Counted from the first letter of the stretch, positions 29,471 through 38,057 are shown. The stretch is 64,000 bases of DNA from Asticcacaulis sp. SL142 (GCF_026625745.1 NZ_CP113061.1:2381501-2445500); one strand, 5' to 3'. The notes: a model not told the origin generated them from the sequence alone. A program made the numbers and translations.

Positions 29471-29491
29471 CTGACAAACCGGGTTTGTCAG
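29471..29491. promoter_or_regulatory. 21-bp palindrome upstream of the glycosyltransferase gene
   Basis: CTGACAAACC and GGTTTGTCAG form a perfect palindrome around one central G, 41 bases upstream of the ATG at 29429. The position suits a repressor or activator site; LacI- and GntR-type proteins bind sites of this shape. The cognate regulator is not known. Confidence 0.45.
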
Positions 29492-29997
29492 GTAAAATTC
29501 CAGTATCTTGAAGTAGGGTCCGGCGTAAATACGCCGCCTTTAACCGCAAACAACTTAGTAACGGTGGCTGGCACAAATTGTACGTTTAATACCTGTGCTA
29601 TTTCCCATAAGAAAGCCATGGTAATTATAAAAATCAACCGTCAGGAACGCATTAAGACCTTAAAACACCGTCTGTTCACGATGTTTTGAGCCGGCAGGGG
29701 CTCGCCCCTGCACCCGTAACGTGATGCAGACGGACAAGTCGGCGCCTTTTTCTCCTCCCTATCGAGCCTTGGGCGAAGATGGGGGGGGTGGATCGGCGCG
29801 TGAGCGACGAGACGGAGGGGTACAGCGCCGCCCTGGTGTCCACCACCGCTCATGGGTATAAGGTCTGTGCACTGGCACTGTCTGCGCCGCCACCTCCGTC
29901 TGCTGCGCTACGCTTGCAGCCACCTCCCCATGCCTATGGCACGGGGAGGAGAAGAGAACTTATCCCCTCAGTTCGCAATTCCCCCCATGCTTAGGGG
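29492..29997. other. Gene-free stretch with GC-rich hairpins
   Basis: About 500 bases without a credible gene. It contains a hairpin at 29694-29711 (GCAGGGGC TC GCCCCTGC) and another at 29923-29949 (arms CCTCCCC and GGGGAGG). Between them is a low-complexity, purine-rich segment with the look of a dispersed intergenic repeat. Short frames here lack ribosome sites and have biased composition. Confidence 0.5.
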
Positions 29998-30654
29998 ATG
30001 ACATCCGACCCGCACACAGCTGAACGCTACACGCCGCAAGAGCGGCGCGCGCGTCTGCGGGCCTTTGCCGACCGGATGCTGGAGCGGTTGGGCGATCTGC
30101 CGTCGCCGGGCGATGTACCGGAACTGGAGCAAATGACGCGCACGGGCCTATTGATAGAGCGCATCTACGCCCGCGTCGATGCGTCAGAGCGCACGGAATC
30201 TAAACAACTCACCCCCGAAGAGGTCGCCCGCAGCCGCGAAGAGCTCGGCCTGAAGCTGGCGGCTTTGCGCGAAAACCATGAGACGGTGTGCGCGAAACTG
30301 GCCCCAAAACTCCGCCCCAAAATCGAGCCTGTTTCGGAGGCGCAAACCCTCACACCCGATGAGCTGATCACGCGCATCAAGGGCCTTGATTTGTCGGAAC
30401 CCGATTTTGGTTCTGAGATTAATGACGACCTTGATGATGATCTGTTGGACGAGGCAGAGGAGGCGCCGAAATGCCCGCCGCGTCTCGATCCGAAAACCGG
30501 CCTGTTGTGGCTGGATGAGCGGACGATTCTGGCCACGCAGCATCCGCCGTGGTTTGAGGCCGAAGGCGGCGAGATGTACTGGCGCGTCGCCCGCGGTGAG
30601 GTCAAGCTGGTCCTGCCGGAAAGTGTTCCGAGTGTCATCACCGACAGCAGTTAA
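29998..30654 (+). CDS. Hypothetical protein, acidic and charged
   Basis: This 218-residue protein has no signal peptide or membrane segment. It begins with helical, arginine-rich sequence (YTPQERRARLRAFADRMLER). The middle contains a conserved-looking RSREELGLKLAALRENHETV segment, and residues 130-155 form an acidic linker (NDDLDDDLLDEAEE). The C-terminus is tryptophan-containing and more globular. I recognise no family. The antisense strand is also open here, but the plus frame has sensible amino-acid composition and the better start. AGGGG stands immediately before the ATG with almost no spacing, so the start is uncertain. Confidence 0.6.
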   Translation: MTSDPHTAERYTPQERRARLRAFADRMLERLGDLPSPGDVPELEQMTRTGLLIERIYARVDASERTESKQLTPEEVARSREELGLKLAALRENHETVCAKLAPKLRPKIEPVSEAQTLTPDELITRIKGLDLSEPDFGSEINDDLDDDLLDEAEEAPKCPPRLDPKTGLLWLDERTILATQHPPWFEAEGGEMYWRVARGEVKLVLPESVPSVITDSS

Positions 30655-30681
30655 GTCCCAAAAGTTCGCAAGGCCCCCCTC

Positions 30682-30778
30682 TGTCACTTCGTGACATCTC
30701 CCCCGGTACACCGGGGGAGTATAAGAAAATTATACCTCCCCGGCGCGCCGGGGAGGGGGACCGCTTTGCGTAGCAAAG
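30682..30778. repeat. Cluster of four palindromes, dispersed intergenic repeat type
   Basis: In about 100 bases there are TGTCAC TTC GTGACA (30682-30696), CTCCCCCGG TACA CCGGGGGAG (30698-30719), the 22-bp perfect palindrome at 30735-30756 (CCTCCCCGGCG / CGCCGGGGAGG) and CTTTGC GTA GCAAAG (30764-30778). The order of small palindromes suggests a REP-like element that may also end transcription of both flanking, convergent genes. Confidence 0.6.
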
Positions 30779-30812
30779 GGGTGGTGGGGGCTCTTCCAAC
30801 CACCCGTAACCC

Positions 30813-31607
30813 TCAGCCCTTCACGCGGTCAATCAACGCCATGGCCGCCGCCGGATTAAGCACCTTATGGCCGCTGATGACAAAGGCATAGACATCGCGA
30901 CCCTTGCTATCGGTCGTGCGCTCAACCGCGTCGAGATCATCCGGCACCTTCCCGGCGGCATAGGTTTTCAGCCGCGTCGCCCAGGCATCAAGTTCGGCCT
31001 CGCTATAGCCTTTCGCCTCGCCTTCCCGCGTACCCATCAGACGCAAATAGACAAACGGCGCGGTCACATCGGCGATTTGCGGAAACTCCGAGTCCGCCGC
31101 CGTGATCACCGCGACGCCGTAGTGGCGCGCCATCTGCACAAATTCCGCGCAGCGAAAGCTGTCATGGCGGACCTCAACCGCGTGCGTCAGATCGATGCCG
31201 TCATGACGTTTGGGCAATAGTTTCAGGAACCCCTCGAAATCCACCGGGTCGAACTTTTTGGTGGCCATGAACTGCCAGTTGATCGGCCCCAGTTTGTGCT
31301 TAAGCTCAGTGATGCCAGAGGTGATGAACTTTTCGATCGACTCACCCGCTTCGCTCAGCACGCGCCGGTTGGTGGTGTAGCGCGACCCTTTGAGCGTAAA
31401 GACAAAATCCTCCGACGTCTCTTCAAACCATTTGATGTAGGACGCCGGTTTCATAGACCCATAATAGGTGCCGTTGACCTCAATCGCCGTCATCTGGCGT
31501 GCGGCATATTCCAGTTCACGCTTCTGGGCCAGACCGTCAGGATAAAACGGCCCGCGCCAGTCCTCATAGGTCCAGCCACCAATGCCAATGCGGATTGTTC
31601 CGGTCAT
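30813..31607 (-). CDS. DUF72 family protein (YecE-like)
   Basis: This 264-residue TIM-barrel-like protein has the start IRIGIGGWTYEDWRGPFYP, typical of the DUF72 family. Other matches are INWQFMATKKFDPVDFEGFL and AVEVRHDSF, followed further on by APFVYLRLMG. The molecular function of the family is not established. It is convergent with the hypothetical gene at 29998 and separated from it by the palindrome cluster. Confidence 0.9.
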   Translation of the reverse strand: MTGTIRIGIGGWTYEDWRGPFYPDGLAQKRELEYAARQMTAIEVNGTYYGSMKPASYIKWFEETSEDFVFTLKGSRYTTNRRVLSEAGESIEKFITSGITELKHKLGPINWQFMATKKFDPVDFEGFLKLLPKRHDGIDLTHAVEVRHDSFRCAEFVQMARHYGVAVITAADSEFPQIADVTAPFVYLRLMGTREGEAKGYSEAELDAWATRLKTYAAGKVPDDLDAVERTTDSKGRDVYAFVISGHKVLNPAAAMALIDRVKG

Positions 31608-31669
31608 GATGCGTATCCTGCTGATGATGTGTAAGGATACGGTGGCTGGTGCCGTTCGTAAAGCGGGCG

Positions 31670-32497
31670 CTAATCGATCAGAGCCGCATCGGTCAGCATC
31701 AGCCCGATCAACTGGGTCAGATCATCGTCGCCAAAGGGTTTGGGCAGTTGCGCATCAATACCCATCTGGCGGCTCATGCTTAAGGCCCGCGCCCCGCTGA
31801 TCCGGCCCTCAACCCCGGCCGACATGGCCACCACCTGAATGTGCGGAAAGGTCTGTTTGATACGGTGCATACCGCGCAGACCGCCGGTGCCGCGCATGAT
31901 GACCTCACACAGCACCAGATCGACATGGACCATATCGACGCGCTCAACGGCACTATCGACATCGGCAAAATCACTGACGCGGTAGCCGCCCGTCTCCAGA
32001 ACCCGCCGGATGTGCGCCCTTATCCCGGCATTACCGTCGATAACCACAACGTGTTTACGTGGCACAGCCTGTCCCGGTACGGCAAAACAGGTCTCAAAAA
32101 TGTGACAGACATGGTTCGGCGCGAACGGTTTACGCAGGACAAAGTCCGCCGCCGTCTGGCGCGCCCGGTTCAGCGTCGTCTCTGTGGCCTCATGGCCGCC
32201 CCCCGCCGTCATCAGGATCAGAGGCGCCCCTTTGGTAAAGGTTTTCATGCGGGTGACATGGGCAAGCGCGTCATAGGCGCCCACAAACACGTCCAGAAAC
32301 AGCGCCTGAATAGTCCGTCCGCGGGCTTTTCGGGCGCTCAGCACATCATAGGCTTCCTGCAGGGTCGGGCAATGCCGACAGGCCCAGCCCTGAGCCTCGA
32401 TCATGCGCGATATGATGTGCGCCTGCGCCAGGCTATCCTCAACAATAAGCGCTTCCGGTATGCCGGCTGTATCCTCTGGTCTGTTTAACGACGCCAT
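31670..32497 (-). CDS. Response regulator with two receiver domains, the second with Glu at the phosphosite
   Basis: This 275-residue protein consists of two CheY-like receiver domains and no output domain. Receiver 1 (about 14-135) has the acidic pair E20/D21, phospho-acceptor D69 (LFLDVFV), T97 and K123 (LRKPF). Receiver 2 (about 148-270) keeps D154, S226 and K253 (LPKPF) but has E198 (LCEVIM) where the acceptor aspartate belongs. Glu at this place often mimics the phosphorylated state. No kinase gene is adjacent. It could be a phosphorelay node or a protein-interaction regulator. Confidence 0.88.
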   Translation of the reverse strand: MASLNRPEDTAGIPEALIVEDSLAQAHIISRMIEAQGWACRHCPTLQEAYDVLSARKARGRTIQALFLDVFVGAYDALAHVTRMKTFTKGAPLILMTAGGGHEATETTLNRARQTAADFVLRKPFAPNHVCHIFETCFAVPGQAVPRKHVVVIDGNAGIRAHIRRVLETGGYRVSDFADVDSAVERVDMVHVDLVLCEVIMRGTGGLRGMHRIKQTFPHIQVVAMSAGVEGRISGARALSMSRQMGIDAQLPKPFGDDDLTQLIGLMLTDAALID

Positions 32498-32622
32498 TCA
32501 TTGCCTCCTCATGCGTACATTGGTAGACACGGGCGGGGGGCTATGGGTTAAATGCGTGATCACAAACGCACCTGATTCGACATACGGTGTGTATAGAACC
32601 TGTGAGGTGTGGGGGGTAAGCT

Positions 32623-33483
32623 TTGGACGGCCAGGTTGATCGCAGCGGCGTTGCGCACATAATTCACGAAGCCCGCGAACTTAGTGTCCACCCTGAGTTT
32701 GACACGGCCCTGATCGAATATACCTCTGATCTTATTCAGTTTCGCAAAAGCCAGCGCCACCTCAATAAGATTATTGCCCAGCAGCACAGGTTCAGAATTA
32801 TCGGGTATCTGCTGCACCGGCACGCGGTGAAATGGCTTAACGACCAGCGCGGCGGCGTAACCTATACTGAGTTAGCTCAGGCCTGCGCCACCTATGACAG
32901 CAGCCCCCGCCACCTTAAGACCATGCTGGGGCTGATGCAGGTGGTCGGCTTTGTTAAGGTCGAGCGTGATCCTGATGATAACCGGCGTAAATTCTATGTG
33001 CCGACCGATCGTCTTATGCGATTTGTTCGTAAGCGGGTGATGTGCGCCGCCATCAGCCTTGATATTCTGCACCCACGTCTGCGCTGCAGCCAGATTCTGA
33101 TGGAAGATAAAATGGCTGTTGTCCGGCTGTGGGCCACGGGCGGTTTTGAGTTTGCCCTAGGCCCCGCTATGAATGAGGCCCTGCCGGTGTTTTTTCCGTT
33201 CTTCCGCGGACGGGAAGGGGGTGCGCCCCTGACATTTGCCCTTATGTACGCTCACTTTAACGGTTGTGAGTGCCCCAGCCGCTCAGCGATTGCCGCGCAG
33301 TTCGGGTTGTCGAAAACCCAGGTCACAAATCTGGTTCACGAAGGCGCTGAGTTAGGGCTTTTCACGCTTGATGCCAAGGGTGCGCCTTCGCCCACAACGC
33401 TAATGCACGAGAGCTACCGGCAACTGGTGTCGATTGAACTGGCGTTCTTTGCCCGCCACATCAGGGGGTTTCCCTCAGCCTAA
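32623..33483 (+). CDS. Winged-helix regulator-like protein with two DNA-binding regions
   Basis: This 286-residue protein is probably cytoplasmic. Residues about 75-130 (VTYTELAQACATYDSSPRHL, then VGFVKVERDPDDNRRKFY) look like a MarR-type winged helix. A second helix-turn-helix-like stretch is at about 222-255 (PSRSAIAAQFGLSKTQVTNL). I do not recognise a named family. The start TTG at 32623 follows a GGGGGG run by a plausible distance. It is divergent from the double-receiver gene, and the two may be functionally linked; that is inference only. Confidence 0.65.
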   Translation: MDGQVDRSGVAHIIHEARELSVHPEFDTALIEYTSDLIQFRKSQRHLNKIIAQQHRFRIIGYLLHRHAVKWLNDQRGGVTYTELAQACATYDSSPRHLKTMLGLMQVVGFVKVERDPDDNRRKFYVPTDRLMRFVRKRVMCAAISLDILHPRLRCSQILMEDKMAVVRLWATGGFEFALGPAMNEALPVFFPFFRGREGGAPLTFALMYAHFNGCECPSRSAIAAQFGLSKTQVTNLVHEGAELGLFTLDAKGAPSPTTLMHESYRQLVSIELAFFARHIRGFPSA

Positions 33484-33523
33484 GCGGGGCTCCGTCCCCT
33501 TGGCCGCGCCGCTGGTGGCGGCT

Positions 33524-33556
33524 GAGCGGAGTGATTCAATTGAAATCATTCCGCTC
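33524..33556. terminator. Bidirectional hairpin between convergent genes
   Basis: GAGCGGAGTGATT and AATCATTCCGCTC pair over 13 bp with one G-T wobble and a 7-base loop. It lies between the gene ending at 33483 and the convergent gene ending at 33556. Confidence 0.5.
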
Positions 33557-33945
33557 TAGTTATAATCAACCGGAATGGGCAGATACATCAGATAGTATTC
33601 GAGCAGACCCGACACCTTATAGGGTTCGGTTGCATAGATATACCCATAGGCCGCCACCGCCATAACGATCACACTCACTAGGGCCAATGTCACAATCTGC
33701 GCCAGACTAAACCTGCGGCCTGATGTCGTATCACGGCCCATATCGGTTTGAATAATCTCGGTCGGACTGGTGCGAAAAGCGCCGAAATCAATGCCCAGAT
33801 CGCACTCACTGATCACACGGCTACGCACCCGGTCATTCGTCCCGCGAAACAGAGACCCTGAGACGATGTCGCTAAAACGCCCGAAGCCCAGGCCATTAAG
33901 CGGGCTGTCGATATCGGCGCGGTCGATGCTGAGGTCGTGCTTCAT
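33556..33945 (-). CDS. Small protein with one C-terminal membrane segment
   Basis: This 129-residue protein has a soluble N-terminal part of about 80 residues with many Asp, Arg and Ser. A single hydrophobic helix (about 85-107, LAQIVTLALVSVIVMAVAAY) and a short tail follow. The frame is open further upstream, but the ATG at 33945 has GGAG seven bases before it and is the likely start. I recognise no family. The first part might be a cytoplasmic interaction domain anchored by the helix. Confidence 0.55.
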   Translation of the reverse strand: MKHDLSIDRADIDSPLNGLGFGRFSDIVSGSLFRGTNDRVRSRVISECDLGIDFGAFRTSPTEIIQTDMGRDTTSGRRFSLAQIVTLALVSVIVMAVAAYGYIYATEPYKVSGLLEYYLMYLPIPVDYN

Positions 33946-34136
33946 GATCAAACTCCGGTCACCACAAATACTGATGACCATTGTCCTACGGCCCGTGCCT
34001 GAAATTCTATATGGGTTTATGGTGATGACTTTATAAGAAAGCGGTAATATCGCCTTCGCTGCCGCAGTGGACAAACACCCTAAGGTGTGGCCACTATCGC
34101 AAAGGTGTAACTTTACACAGAGCCTGCGAGCTGCCG

Positions 34137-34865
34137 ATGATCCCGTCTTACGGTTTAAGCCTGACCCACAGCCTGCTGGAACATCTGGGGCAGGCCATTG
34201 TCATGGGTGCCTATGACGCCACGCCATTTCCGACCGAGGCGGATATCTGCACCCGCAACCACACCAGCCGCACCGTAACCCGTGAAGCGCTAAAGATGTT
34301 GACCGCCAAGGGGCTGTTGAGTGCGCGCCCGCGGCTGGGCACCAAGGTCGAACCACTCAGCCGCTGGAACCTGCTCGACCCGCAGGTGCTGCGCTGGCTG
34401 ACGCGGCGCCCCCTGACGCCCGAACTTATCCTTGAGTTCAATCAGGTGCGTTTGGCTTTTGAGCCGATGGCGGCGCAACTGGCGGCCCGTCACGCCGGAC
34501 AGGGACGCGACCCGGCGGCCTTACAGAGCATCAAACAAAGCCTCGACCTGATGATCCGCCATCACAATGACCGGGCCTTAAGCATCCGTCACGACATCGA
34601 ATTCCACGGCCACATCCTGGAGGCGTCGGGCAATCCGTTTTACCGCCAGTTACGCCCCCTGATCGATACGGCGCTGACCCTGTCGATCAGCCTGACCAGC
34701 CTGGCGCGCGAGCCGTCCGACAGTCACAATGACCATGTGCGCGTGTACACTCTGATTGAGGCCGGTGACGGTGCGGCCGCCGAAGCCCTGATGCGCGATC
34801 TGATCACCAAGGCGATCGCCGTGATTATTGAGGAAACCCCGAGTCTGTCCAGACGAACCTCTTAA
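34137..34865 (+). CDS. GntR/FadR-family transcriptional regulator with FCD domain
   Basis: This 242-residue protein has an N-terminal winged helix (residues 10-75, with SRTVTREALKMLTAKGLLSA) and an all-helical FCD ligand domain (about 90-230). The latter contains the metal/ligand histidine pattern RHDIEFHGHILEASGNPFY. Close relatives sense sugar acids such as galactonate or gluconate. Its stop overlaps the convergent gene at 34862 by 4 bases. The 21-bp palindrome at 35567 is a candidate target. Confidence 0.88.
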   Translation: MIPSYGLSLTHSLLEHLGQAIVMGAYDATPFPTEADICTRNHTSRTVTREALKMLTAKGLLSARPRLGTKVEPLSRWNLLDPQVLRWLTRRPLTPELILEFNQVRLAFEPMAAQLAARHAGQGRDPAALQSIKQSLDLMIRHHNDRALSIRHDIEFHGHILEASGNPFYRQLRPLIDTALTLSISLTSLAREPSDSHNDHVRVYTLIEAGDGAAAEALMRDLITKAIAVIIEETPSLSRRTS

Positions 34866-35482
34866 GGTTGGGGCAGACCGCGATTATAGAGGGTCGCGGG
34901 GCCGACATCGACAGTCTGGGCCTGACCGGCCAGATAAACAACCAGATTGGCCTCACCGGCCTTAAAGTCGTGAGGGGCAATGCCGGTGACGGTAAATTCC
35001 TGCCATTGGGGCGTCAGGATGAGATGAAGCACCTGCATGGAGGTATACGGAGAGCGCGCGTTCTGAAGCTTTAAGGTCGCCCGGCCGGTATCTTGTCCTT
35101 GCGTTGCGCGATCCAGCCGCAGCCACACCCGCCCTTCGATGCGGTCGCCACGCTGGATTGGCTTTGCGGTGTTGGTATGAACCAGCACATTCCACGGGTC
35201 ATGACCAGCCTTAGGCACCTTAACACGGAGCGCCCGGTGGCCCGGCACAGCCGGCACCACAATCTCTTCCCGCTCCACCAGCGGAAAGTCGAACACATTA
35301 TGAAAGAAGGTCCACGGCACCGTTTGGGTTGAGGCAATGACATCAGGGGCTGCAGTTTCCGGCATGTCCACCACAGCCTGAGCGCCCTTGCCCAGACTCC
35401 AGATATTCAGACAGATAACCACCCAAAGCGGCAGTAACCACCACAAAGGCAGCGCTCGGTTATCAATAACCGCGACCGTCAT
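34862..35482 (-). CDS. Membrane-anchored protein with a carbohydrate-binding-like beta domain
   Basis: This 206-residue protein begins with an N-terminal membrane anchor or uncleaved signal (about residues 10-32, LPLWWLLPLWVVICLNIWSL). The beta-rich remainder contains GDRIEGRVWLRLDRAT and QWQEFTVTGIAP, resembling CBM4/9-type or other jelly-roll modules found beside sugar enzymes. Its target is unknown. The frame opens at 35548, but the ATG at 35482 with an upstream GGGG and the start of the hydrophobic segment fits better. It is convergent with the GntR gene. Confidence 0.6.
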   Translation of the reverse strand: MTVAVIDNRALPLWWLLPLWVVICLNIWSLGKGAQAVVDMPETAAPDVIASTQTVPWTFFHNVFDFPLVEREEIVVPAVPGHRALRVKVPKAGHDPWNVLVHTNTAKPIQRGDRIEGRVWLRLDRATQGQDTGRATLKLQNARSPYTSMQVLHLILTPQWQEFTVTGIAPHDFKAGEANLVVYLAGQAQTVDVGPATLYNRGLPQP

Positions 35483-35566
35483 ATCAATTGCCCCTGAATA
35501 ATACTCAGCCCGTAATGAAATTAACGCATCATTAACCCTTTGAAACACGCTACAAAAAATAACCTA

Positions 35567-35587
35567 TACGGGCATAATATGCCCGTA
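35567..35587. promoter_or_regulatory. 21-bp palindrome in the gap upstream of gabT
   Basis: TACGGGCATA and TATGCCCGTA form a perfect palindrome around a central A, in the divergent region between the membrane-anchored protein gene and gabT. It may be an operator. A TTGACA hexamer (35695-35700) closer to gabT could be its -35 element, though the -10 is poor. Confidence 0.45.
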
Positions 35588-35750
35588 CAGCCTTTTATTT
35601 GGTTAACTGGTATGATGATTTATCACGTTTGGTTTCAATAGAAATTTGTCTTTATTATCAGCCGATAAGCTAACCTGACCCACTGATCCGTGACTTGACA
35701 TTATACCGTTTCAGCCCAAAACTTTGTGATCACATTTATTGAGGCTTACC

Positions 35751-37031
35751 ATGTCATCCAAAGCCGCCGACCTCATGGCCCGCCGCCACTCAGCCGTTGC
35801 GCGCGGCATTGGTCACGCCACCTCGATTTTCGCTTCTCGCGCCGAAAATGCCGAACTGTGGGACGTAGATGGACGCCGCTATATCGACTTTGCGGGCGGG
35901 ATCGCGGTCTTAAATACCGGCCATCGTCACCCGAAGGTACAGGCCGCCGTTCTGGCCCAGCTTGACGCCTATACCCACACCGCGTTTCAGGTCGCCCCCT
36001 ATGAGCCCTATATCGCGCTGGCCGAAAAGCTGAACGCGCTCGCCCCCATCGGCGGGCCGGCCAAAAGCGCCTTTCTGACGACAGGTGCCGAAGCGGTCGA
36101 AAACGCCATCAAGATCGCCCGCGCCTATACCGGCCGGGATGGGGTGATCGCCTTTAGCGGCGGCTTTCATGGCCGCACCGCCCTGACCTCGGCGCTTACG
36201 GGCAAGGTTGTGCCCTACAAGAAAGGGTTGGGCCCGTCTCAGGCGGGGGTCTATCACGTTCCGTTCCCGACCGAAGCGGGCGGCATCACCGTTGAAGACA
36301 GCCTGAAAATCCTGTCCTATCTGTTCAAGGCCGATATTGACCCTTCGGCGGTCGCAGCCATTATCATTGAGCCGATGCAGGGTGAAGGCGGGTTCCTGAT
36401 CACGCCGCCTGAACTGATGCGGGCCTTGCGCAAACTGTGTGACGACCACGGTATTGTTCTGATCGCCGATGAGGTTCAGACCGGCTTTGGGCGCACAGGT
36501 AAGATGTTCGCCATGGAAAACTATGACGTCAAACCCGACCTGATCACTATGGCCAAGTCACTGGCGGGCGGCTATCCGCTGTCCGGCGTGGTGGGTAAGG
36601 CCGCCATTATGGATGCGCCGGAGCTGGGTGGCCTTGGCGGCACTTATGGCGGTAATCCGGTCGCCTGTGCCGCAGCTCTGGCCGTGCTTGAGGTGATTGA
36701 GACGGAAAACCTGCTCGACGCCGCCAACCGTCAGGGGGCGTTTTTTCTGGCCCGGCTGCACGCGTTGTCTCAGCGTAATGATATTGTGCCGATCAGTGCG
36801 GTGCGCGGCTTAGGGGCCATGGTCGCCTTTGATATCGTGTCTGAGCGCGGCAGCTTTACCCCCGATGCCGCCACGACTAAGGCGGTGACCACGAAGGCGC
36901 AAGGTCTGGGCCTGATCCTGCTGTCGTGCGGGGTTTACGGCAATACCATCCGTCTGCTGGCACCGCTTACCGCATCCGAGGCCATCATCGCCGAAGGGTT
37001 TGATCTGATGACCGAAGCGTTGAAATTATAA
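35751..37031 (+). CDS. gabT: 4-aminobutyrate--2-oxoglutarate transaminase
   Basis: This 426-residue class-III PLP aminotransferase moves the amino group of GABA to 2-oxoglutarate, giving succinate semialdehyde. The cofactor aspartate is in VLIADEVQTGFGRTG, and the Schiff-base lysine is in ITMAKSLAGGYPLSG. The serine/glycine loop LTTGAEAVENAIKIAR binds the phosphate. The ATG at 35751 has GAGG seven bases upstream; the frame's earlier GTG-like starts lack one. No gabD follows, so the next step is encoded elsewhere. Related ornithine or beta-alanine transaminases are possible alternatives. Confidence 0.9.
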   Translation: MSSKAADLMARRHSAVARGIGHATSIFASRAENAELWDVDGRRYIDFAGGIAVLNTGHRHPKVQAAVLAQLDAYTHTAFQVAPYEPYIALAEKLNALAPIGGPAKSAFLTTGAEAVENAIKIARAYTGRDGVIAFSGGFHGRTALTSALTGKVVPYKKGLGPSQAGVYHVPFPTEAGGITVEDSLKILSYLFKADIDPSAVAAIIIEPMQGEGGFLITPPELMRALRKLCDDHGIVLIADEVQTGFGRTGKMFAMENYDVKPDLITMAKSLAGGYPLSGVVGKAAIMDAPELGGLGGTYGGNPVACAAALAVLEVIETENLLDAANRQGAFFLARLHALSQRNDIVPISAVRGLGAMVAFDIVSERGSFTPDAATTKAVTTKAQGLGLILLSCGVYGNTIRLLAPLTASEAIIAEGFDLMTEALKL

Positions 37032-37166
37032 CTGAAAATAATTCGCAAAATCAATAACTTCGGTCTTATCCATTCTTTGCAGGCGTGAGCGGTTCCGCCA
37101 TATCGTCCTTATCCCCATCCCGACATTATCTCGGCGGCAAGCGGGGCTTAAAACGAGGATACGGAC

Positions 37167-37637
37167 ATGGATATTTACGGCTATCTCAAAAAAGACCACC
37201 GCAAGGTTGCTAATCTGATGGAGCAGGTGGTGGCGTCACCGACGGCCAGTGAGCGCGAACAGTTGTTTCAGCAGATCAAGATGGAACTGACCCTGCACGC
37301 CGACACGGAAGAAAAGACCTTTTATCAGGCGGTGCTTGACGCCACCCGCGCTAAGTCGGTTGAGGAAAAGATGGAACATGCCGATCATGAGCATGACGAA
37401 ATCCGTGAATTCCTCGATAAACTCAGCGGCCTGTCGGCGGACAGTTCCGAATGGCTGATCCACTTCGGCGAGCTTAAGCACTCGGTCGAACATCACGTCG
37501 AAGAAGAAGAGGGCGAGATTTTCGAAAAGGCCAAAAAGTACCTGAGCGACACTCAGGCCAAGGATCTGGCCAAGGCAATGGACGCGCTCAAGAAACAGCA
37601 GATGAAAACCATGCCTCAGCCCGAACCGGCCATGTAG
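37167..37637 (+). CDS. Hemerythrin HHE domain protein
   Basis: This 156-residue four-helix-bundle protein has the likely di-iron ligands: H11 in KKDHRKV, H44 and E48 in LHADTEEKT, a HADHEHDE cluster near 75-82, and H105/H109 in HSVEHHVEEEE. Such proteins bind oxygen or nitric oxide, or store iron. It ends at a strong terminator and appears to be a single-gene unit. The reddish-oxygen-sensor role is not demonstrated for this subgroup. Confidence 0.9.
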   Translation: MDIYGYLKKDHRKVANLMEQVVASPTASEREQLFQQIKMELTLHADTEEKTFYQAVLDATRAKSVEEKMEHADHEHDEIREFLDKLSGLSADSSEWLIHFGELKHSVEHHVEEEEGEIFEKAKKYLSDTQAKDLAKAMDALKKQQMKTMPQPEPAM

Positions 37638-37640
37638 TGA

Positions 37641-37672
37641 AAAAGCCGCCGAACCTGTATTCGGCGGCTTTT
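37641..37672. terminator. Strong bidirectional terminator after the hemerythrin gene
   Basis: AAAAGCCGCCGAA and TTCGGCGGCTTTT form a perfect 13-bp stem with a 6-base loop and continue into T-rich TTCTGTTCTTT on the plus strand. The minus strand also ends in TTTT, so the small gene at 37695 could share it. Confidence 0.9.
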
Positions 37673-37694
37673 CTGTTCTTTAACGTCTGACAGG

Positions 37695-37838
37695 TCACGC
37701 CGAAGAAATGTGGCCCTCAAGGCCGATCCGCCGCAAAGAGTCGTAGCTGCCGTCCACCACGGTGCACCGCCCACGGAAGAAAGCATTTTCACACCTCCCA
37801 CGCCCCGCAGCCCCGCACATCCAGCGAGCGAGCCACAT
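37695..37838 (-). CDS. Small 47-residue protein, function unknown
   Basis: An ATG at 37838 has GGGAG five bases upstream. The frame runs 47 codons to a TGA just before the shared terminator. The product starts MWLARWMCGAAGRGRCENAF and contains RCTVVDGSYDSLRRIGLEGH, a pattern that weakly recalls the core of PilZ-like domains. Good start signals and a terminator at the right place support it. The short length makes chance possible. It marks the last recognisable feature before the plasmid-like segment. Confidence 0.4.
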   Translation of the reverse strand: MWLARWMCGAAGRGRCENAFFRGRCTVVDGSYDSLRRIGLEGHISSA

Positions 37839-38057
37839 CGTATCTCCCTGGATAACAAACATTACTATAGGCCGAGCCGTTGTGAACCTTAGTTGAGCGC
37901 AACCGTTATCCCACCAAAATCACGTCAGGCAGGGCAAGTTAAGTCACTGCGCTGCGCATTTTATCGGCTTTGTGAAGCGCTATCACGAAAAGAACCGCTT
38001 TCAGCTCAATATCTATAAGGGCTGAACGTCCGCGCTTTTACGCCGAAACCAAAAAGC

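Noticed and set aside
29779-29994. 71-codon plus-strand frame in the gene-free stretch
   Set aside because: Low-complexity, Pro/Ser-rich translation of a GC-rich repeat region without start signals.
30165-30641. 158-codon minus-strand frame opposite the hypothetical gene at 29998
   Set aside because: It is very Ser- and Arg-rich, as expected of a shadow frame. The plus frame is longer and has protein-like composition, though the choice is not certain.
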